DNA of 10,061 nucleotides from an uncultured Clostridia bacterium (GTDB lineage Bacteria; Bacillota; Clostridia; Lachnospirales; CAG-274). Position 1 is the first letter of the stretch. Each line of letters begins with the position of its first letter. The notes below the pieces were generated by a model. The model was not told where the DNA came from. It searched no databases and worked only from the letters and a program-made list of their open reading frames with translations. Positions 6,220 through 10,061 of the stretch are shown in pieces. A program made the translations under genes and the position numbers. The DNA is taken from positions 1-10,061 of the forward strand of contig CANQBT010000080.1 of assembly GCA_947589405.1 (NCBI GenBank). Direction: 5' to 3'.

Positions 6220-8451
6220 TTATTGATCTTCTTCCTTTTCTTCCTTCTTTTCTTCGATCTTTTCCTTTACCTTTTCCTTTAACTCTTCAGCCTTTTCCTT
6301 GAGGTCCTCAGCCTTTTCCTTTACGTCTTCAATTATATCGGAAGCAGTTTCCTTAACTGATTCCACAACATTTTCAACCTCAGGAGAATTCATTATCTCT
6401 TCAACCTTGTCGGCAACCTCAACAGCAACGCTCTTAGCTGCGTCTACGACCTTATTAACAGAAGATGTTTCCTCAGCGGGAGCTTCCTCAACAGGAGCTT
6501 CCTCAGCAGGTGCTTCTTCAACAGGTGCCGCTTCTGCCTTAGGAGCCTTTGAAGGTCTTTCAAGAGTTTCCTTAATACTAAGGCTTATCTTCTTGTTCTC
6601 AAGATCAAGCTCTGTGACCTTAGCCTGTATCTCCTGACCTATTTCAAGCTCGTCCTCAGGCTTTTCAACATGCTTGTATGCTATCTGAGAAATATGAACA
6701 AGACCGTCAACACCCTCTTCAAGCTCTACAAATGCGCCAAAAGGTACCATTCTTACAACCTTGCCTGTTACTATATTGCCTACAGCATACTTAGTCGCAG
6801 CTGTGAGCCATGGATCGGCATTGAGATCCTTAAGGGATAATGATATTTTGCCCTTTTCGGGATTGACATCAAGTACCGTTACCTTTACGCTATCGCCTAC
6901 GCTGAGTACGTCAGATACCTTCTTTACTCTGCCCCAGCTCATTTCTGAAATATGGATAAGACCGTCTACACCGCCTAAGTCCACAAATGCGCCAAAGTCA
7001 ACGATACGACTTACAGTACCGTCGATCCTGTCTCCCGGATTGATAGAAGCAAATACCTGAGCTCTCTTTTCGTCTATCTCCTTCTGAGCAAGAGCCTTTC
7101 TGCCAAGCACTACTCTTCTCTTTGCTTTATCAAACTCAAGAATCTCAAAATCGAATTCCTTTCCTATAAATGAAGAGAGATCCTCTACATATCTGTTTGA
7201 GATCTGTGATGAAGGTATAAATACCCTTACGCCGTCTGAAAGGCCAATCAATCCACCCTTAACCGTATCGGTTACCTTAGCCTTAACTGTTGTGCCATTA
7301 TTGAAGGCTTCTTCAATAACAGCATAGTTCTTGTCTGCATCCGCCTTTTTCTTGGAGAGCTGAACATTTCCGTCACCGTCATTTACTCTTACTACGAATA
7401 CTTCAATTTCGTCTCCCGGCTTTACTACATCAGCAGGATTTACATTAGGGTCATCTGAAAAGTCAGCTCTGCTGATTAAACCATCTGACTTATAGCCCAG
7501 ATTGACAGAAACCTCGCCGGAATCTGACACGCTGATAACAGTACCCTTAACTATGTCGCCTGTTCTTAATGTGACCAGGGAACTGTCGATCATTTCTTCA
7601 AAAGATTTGTTGTTTTCAATTTCACTCATAACGCTTACAGCCTCCTTTATTATAACCGATGGTGTGGATGCACCGGCAGTTATACCAATTTTAACATTTT
7701 TTTTGAAATTTTGCAACTCTAAATCGTAAATTGTTTCACATAAATATACATTTTTACAATATTTTTTACTAATTTCATACAATTTCCTTGTATTTGAGCT
7801 GCTTTTATCTCCCAAAACTATCATAGCTTCAACCTTTTTCGCTATCTCCACAGCCTCCTTTTGTCTGTCGCCTGTGGCGGAACAAATAGTGTTGTATATG
7901 TGTATTCTGTCACTTTTACTCTTTAATATATCCATTATTTCATCGAATACATCTGTCTGGAAGGTGGTCTGCACCACAAGTGCATACTCTTTGTCCATAT
8001 CAGGGCTGAATGCCTGCGCCTCCTCTACGGAATTGAGTATTACGGCGGTGTTGTCACTCCAGCCGTTTATACCTATGACCTCAGGATGCGCACCGTTTCC
8101 TACTATTATTATTTCCCTACCCAGCTCATGATAGTTTTCGTTGACTATGTTGTGTATTTTTTTAACAAAAGGACAGGTACAATCCCTGTAGCTTATCCCT
8201 CTTTTTTCTATTTCATTATATATAGACGGAGGTACGCCGTGAGAACGTATTATAAGCTCTCCGCCTACAGCCCTATCAAAGTCCTCTGTGACTTTGATGC
8301 CCTTCCTTTCAAGATCTCCCGTTACCTCCTTGTTGTGGATAACAGGACCGAAAGTGAATACATTTTTTTCACCGACACGGCTGTAGGCATAGTCTACTGC
8401 CCTTCTGACTCCAAAGCAGAAGCCAGCCGTTTTTGCAACAATGATTTCCAT
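6220..8451 (-). CDS. ispH-rpsA: IspH (HMBPP reductase) - ribosomal protein S1 fusion
   Basis: This 743-residue protein joins two functions. Residues 1 to about 280 are IspH, the [4Fe-4S] enzyme making IPP and DMAPP in the last step of the MEP isoprenoid pathway. The cluster cysteines are Cys12 (AGFCFGVRRAV), Cys93 (CTCPFVKKIH) and Cys190 (NTICSATGDRQ), and His39, His122, Glu124 and SSSN (217-220) are also present. Residues about 297-628 are four S1 RNA-binding domains (near 297-368, 385-452, 471-543 and 556-628), as in Firmicute ribosomal protein S1. The fusion is known in Clostridia. After the last S1 domain comes an unusual tail: APVEE/APAEE repeats (642-661), then a Glu/Lys/Ala helix rich in KEKAEDLKEK-like heptads (about 666-743). 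The stop of the cmk fusion lies 5 nt upstream. The ribosome site is AGAGGG or AGGGAG. Possible internal start signals for S1 alone lie at the junction (ATG at 7629). Confidence 0.95.
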   Translation of the reverse strand: MEIIVAKTAGFCFGVRRAVDYAYSRVGEKNVFTFGPVIHNKEVTGDLERKGIKVTEDFDRAVGGELIIRSHGVPPSIYNEIEKRGISYRDCTCPFVKKIHNIVNENYHELGREIIIVGNGAHPEVIGINGWSDNTAVILNSVEEAQAFSPDMDKEYALVVQTTFQTDVFDEIMDILKSKSDRIHIYNTICSATGDRQKEAVEIAKKVEAMIVLGDKSSSNTRKLYEISKKYCKNVYLCETIYDLELQNFKKNVKIGITAGASTPSVIIKEAVSVMSEIENNKSFEEMIDSSLVTLRTGDIVKGTVISVSDSGEVSVNLGYKSDGLISRADFSDDPNVNPADVVKPGDEIEVFVVRVNDGDGNVQLSKKKADADKNYAVIEEAFNNGTTVKAKVTDTVKGGLIGLSDGVRVFIPSSQISNRYVEDLSSFIGKEFDFEILEFDKAKRRVVLGRKALAQKEIDEKRAQVFASINPGDRIDGTVSRIVDFGAFVDLGGVDGLIHISEMSWGRVKKVSDVLSVGDSVKVTVLDVNPEKGKISLSLKDLNADPWLTAATKYAVGNIVTGKVVRMVPFGAFVELEEGVDGLVHISQIAYKHVEKPEDELEIGQEIQAKVTELDLENKKISLSIKETLERPSKAPKAEAAPVEEAPAEEAPVEEAPAEETSSVNKVVDAAKSVAVEVADKVEEIMNSPEVENVVESVKETASDIIEDVKEKAEDLKEKAEELKEKVKEKIEEKKEEKEEDQ
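6469..6528 (-). repeat. Tandem repeat coding the APVEE/APAEE linker
   Basis: Two 30-nt units (6469-6498 and 6499-6528) differ at 4 positions. Each codes APVEEAPAEE, so the protein has four 5-residue units at 642-661. It links the fourth S1 domain to the charged helical tail. In-frame tandem repeats of this kind can change copy number by slippage without breaking the gene. Confidence 0.9.
7627..7648 (-). promoter_or_regulatory. Candidate internal ribosome site and start for S1 alone
   Basis: Inside ispH-rpsA the minus strand has AAAGGAGG (7648-7641), then 11 nt, then an in-frame ATG (7629-7627, Met275). Starting here gives a 469-residue protein beginning MSEIENNKSFEEMIDSS, just ahead of the first S1 domain, which resembles the start of a free-standing Firmicute S1. 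The 11-nt spacing is longer than the 6-10 nt of other genes here, and Lys-Glu codons (AAG GAG) could give the motif by chance. Confidence 0.4.
7688..7716 (-). promoter_or_regulatory. Candidate internal promoter at the IspH/S1 junction
   Basis: TTGCAA (7716-7711) and TAAAAT (7693-7688) are 17 nt apart on the minus strand within the last part of the IspH coding region. They lie about 40 nt upstream of the internal AAAGGAGG. A transcript from here would carry S1 and livK. The stretch codes for Lys/Asn-rich residues and is AT-rich, so a chance match is likely enough to keep confidence low. Confidence 0.27.
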
Positions 8452-8456
8452 GCTCC

Positions 8457-9476
8457 CTACCCTCTTATTATATTAAGTATTGTATTTTTAACTTCATCTA
8501 TTGTCATATATGAAGTATCTATAACATGAGCGTCCTCTGCTATTCTCAGCGGATTTATTTCTCTGTTTTTATCATACTCATCTCTTTTTGAAATATCCGC
8601 AGCAATAGCGTCATAATTATATGCTATGCCCTTTTCATCAAGCTCATGGCATCTTCTTTTTGCCCTTACATCAACGCTTGCGTCAAGGTATATCTTGACC
8701 CTTGCGTCGGGTATGACATTTGTACCTATGTCCCTTCCGTCCATTACTACCTTATTTTCATGGGCAAGCTTTTTCTGAAGAGCTACAAGCATTGCCCTTA
8801 CGCTGCCTATTGCAGCTACCTTTGACGCACCGTCTGCCACAGCCGGCGTCCTTATCTCCTCCGTCACATCTTTGCCGTTAAGGAATATCCTCTGCATTCC
8901 GTCAGAATGCACAAGGCTTATGTCTATGTTGTCAAGAACTGACTCTACAGCCTTATTATCTGCATAATTTATATTATTATTAATACAGTACAGTCCTACT
9001 GCTCTGTACATTGCGCCTGTATCGGCATATATATAATCAAGCTCCTTTGCTATAAGCTTCGCTACGGTAGACTTGCCTGAGCCTGCCGGACCGTCTATGG
9101 CTACCGCCTCAGACTTTTTTTTTACAAGATCGGGTCTAAGCACTACGGCACCCTTCAGATACACGTGCTCCATATCCTTCTGGGACTTATCTGTATTGAT
9201 AGTGACCATTACCCTTATGCACATTTCCAGAGAGCCTTTTACATACATCTCCTGCATACAGATAAGGGAAGCCTCAGTTATACCCATTTTCCTCAGAACG
9301 ACTGCGGGATAAGCTGCATCTATATCCCTTGTTGCGGTAAATACCACAGAAATTATATCCTCAACGGATAAAGAATTTCTTTTTATTATCTCATCAAGCA
9401 TCAGCTCGGTATTTTGCCATATACATTCCTTTGTATTTTCTTCTATAGTAATTGCTCCTCTTATACAGCAGGACAT
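8457..9476 (-). CDS. cmk: AroH-type chorismate mutase fused to (d)CMP kinase
   Basis: This 339-residue protein has two enzymes. Residues 1 to about 120 match the trimeric AroH chorismate mutase of Bacillus, which turns chorismate into prephenate for Phe/Tyr synthesis. It starts CIRGAITIEENT, and then shows TATRDIDAAYPA (47-58), CMQEMYVKGSLEMCIRVM (73-90) and HVYLKGAVVLRPDL (104-117). The residues equivalent to the Bacillus subtilis active site are all present: Arg6, Arg62, Cys73, Glu76, Arg88 and Tyr106. Residues about 123-339 are cytidylate kinase (CMP/dCMP to CDP/dCDP) with P-loop GPAGSGKST (129-137), DTGAMYRAVGL (152-162), DGRDIGTNV (246-254) and the Arg-rich lid RAKRRCHEL (271-279). Each half is close to the length of its free-standing form. 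AGGAGG lies 7 nt before the ATG and overlaps the stop of the flavoprotein gene; ispH-rpsA starts 5 nt downstream. Both halves look active. Confidence 0.93.
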   Translation of the reverse strand: MSCCIRGAITIEENTKECIWQNTELMLDEIIKRNSLSVEDIISVVFTATRDIDAAYPAVVLRKMGITEASLICMQEMYVKGSLEMCIRVMVTINTDKSQKDMEHVYLKGAVVLRPDLVKKKSEAVAIDGPAGSGKSTVAKLIAKELDYIYADTGAMYRAVGLYCINNNINYADNKAVESVLDNIDISLVHSDGMQRIFLNGKDVTEEIRTPAVADGASKVAAIGSVRAMLVALQKKLAHENKVVMDGRDIGTNVIPDARVKIYLDASVDVRAKRRCHELDEKGIAYNYDAIAADISKRDEYDKNREINPLRIAEDAHVIDTSYMTIDEVKNTILNIIRG

Positions 9477-9488
9477 ATGTATTCCTCC

Positions 9489-10061
9489 TTAGCAGCTTAT
9501 ACCTGCCAGATACCCTGTTGAAAAGGCTATCTGAAGGTTAAACCCTCCTGTTAGACTGTCCACATCTATTACCTCTCCCGCAAAATACAATCCCTCTGTG
9601 ATTTTTGATGCCATTGTGGAAGGATCTATTTCATCAGCGGATACACCGCCTCTTGTTATGACAGCTTCATTATAGCCTGTAGTGGATACAGCCCTCAGTT
9701 TCATATTCTTTATTGTATAGAGAAGCCTTTGTCTTTCTTCTCTTGTTATCGAATTCACCTTTTTATCGGCGTCTATTCCCGTAAGCTCTATTACAACGGG
9801 TATAAGTTTTCTGGGAAGCAGATCGTCAAGAGCATTTTTGAAATCCTTGTTTGCATATTTCTTAAAATCCTTCAAAAGTCTTGCGTCCAGTTCCCCATCG
9901 TCAAGCGCCGGTTTCAGATCTATGTATATCTCAGGTCTTTCGTCCATTCTGTCATTGATATACGCACTTGCGGTAAGCACAAGAGGACCTGTTATACCCA
10001 TGTGTGAAAACATCATCTCTCCCATACCGCTGTATATCTTTGCACCTTTTATATTAACCGT
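9489..10061 (-). CDS. BaiN/HI0933-family FAD-dependent oxidoreductase, C-terminal part
   Basis: Only the last 190 residues are in the window; the reading frame stays open to the edge, and the family is about 400 residues long, so the FAD-binding N-terminus lies outside. The visible part has MGEMMFSHMGITGP (13-26), the conserved ITRGGVS (135-141) and GLYFAGEVIDVDSLTGG (157-173), followed by FNLQIAFSTGYLAG. These mark the HI0933/YhiN/BaiN family of NAD(P)/FAD flavoproteins. The Met at 10025 has no special claim as a start, because family sequence continues upstream of it (TVNIKGAKIYSG). Relatives have been annotated as aminoacetone oxidase or as bile-acid BaiN, but the true substrate is unclear and should not be assumed here. 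In Clostridia this gene often precedes cmk, as it does here, 12 nt away. Confidence 0.9.
   Translation of the reverse strand, partial: TVNIKGAKIYSGMGEMMFSHMGITGPLVLTASAYINDRMDERPEIYIDLKPALDDGELDARLLKDFKKYANKDFKNALDDLLPRKLIPVVIELTGIDADKKVNSITREERQRLLYTIKNMKLRAVSTTGYNEAVITRGGVSADEIDPSTMASKITEGLYFAGEVIDVDSLTGGFNLQIAFSTGYLAGISC

Noticed and set aside
6223..6468. Low-complexity Glu/Lys tail as a frameshift artefact
   Set aside because: The frame is continuous to TAA, codons remain coherent (Ala/Glu/Lys heptads), and livK signals follow directly after the stop.

Overview
The window looks like a chromosomal segment of an anaerobic, moderately AT-rich Firmicute of the class Clostridia, possibly Lachnospiraceae or Oscillospiraceae/Ruminococcus-like. 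The main pointers are an IspH-ribosomal protein S1 fusion, which is characteristic of Clostridia, a HI0933/BaiN-type flavoprotein upstream of cytidylate kinase, strong AGGAGG Shine-Dalgarno sites, and a pyruvate formate-lyase activase. The genus cannot be fixed from the sequence. Every convincing gene lies on the minus strand, so the map reads from right to left.

Region 1 (10061 to 5053) is a tightly packed housekeeping operon. It holds the C-terminal half of a BaiN/HI0933-family FAD oxidoreductase, an AroH-type chorismate mutase fused to (d)CMP kinase, an IspH-S1 fusion with a long acidic/coiled-coil tail, and a branched-chain amino-acid-type binding lipoprotein (LivK-like) only 27 nt after the S1 stop. 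Gaps are 12, 5 and 27 nt with no terminator until a strong hairpin plus T-run at 4974-5006. At the IspH/S1 junction there is a perfect AAAGGAGG, an in-frame ATG and a promoter-like pair, so S1 may also be made as a separate protein.

Region 2 (4973 to 1524) is livH-livM-livG-livF: two permeases and two ATPases of a HAAT-family ABC importer, with gaps of 2-12 nt. It ends in a second strong Rho-independent terminator at 1524-1565. Together with LivK this makes a complete importer, but with the binding protein on the other side of a terminator from the membrane and ATPase genes. That arrangement would yield more binding protein than transporter.

Region 3 (1523 to 1) holds a 180-residue protein of unknown function with a possible DNA-binding helix-turn-helix region, then pflA (pyruvate formate-lyase activating enzyme), then a promoter, ribosome site and start codon of a gene that leaves the window after 7 nt. 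No rRNA, tRNA, CRISPR array, insertion sequence or phage gene was seen, and no gene-free stretch exceeds 300 bases. The points most worth following are the possible dual output of the ispH-rpsA gene, the chorismate mutase-CMP kinase fusion, read-through from a translation operon into livK, and the unknown gene before pflA.
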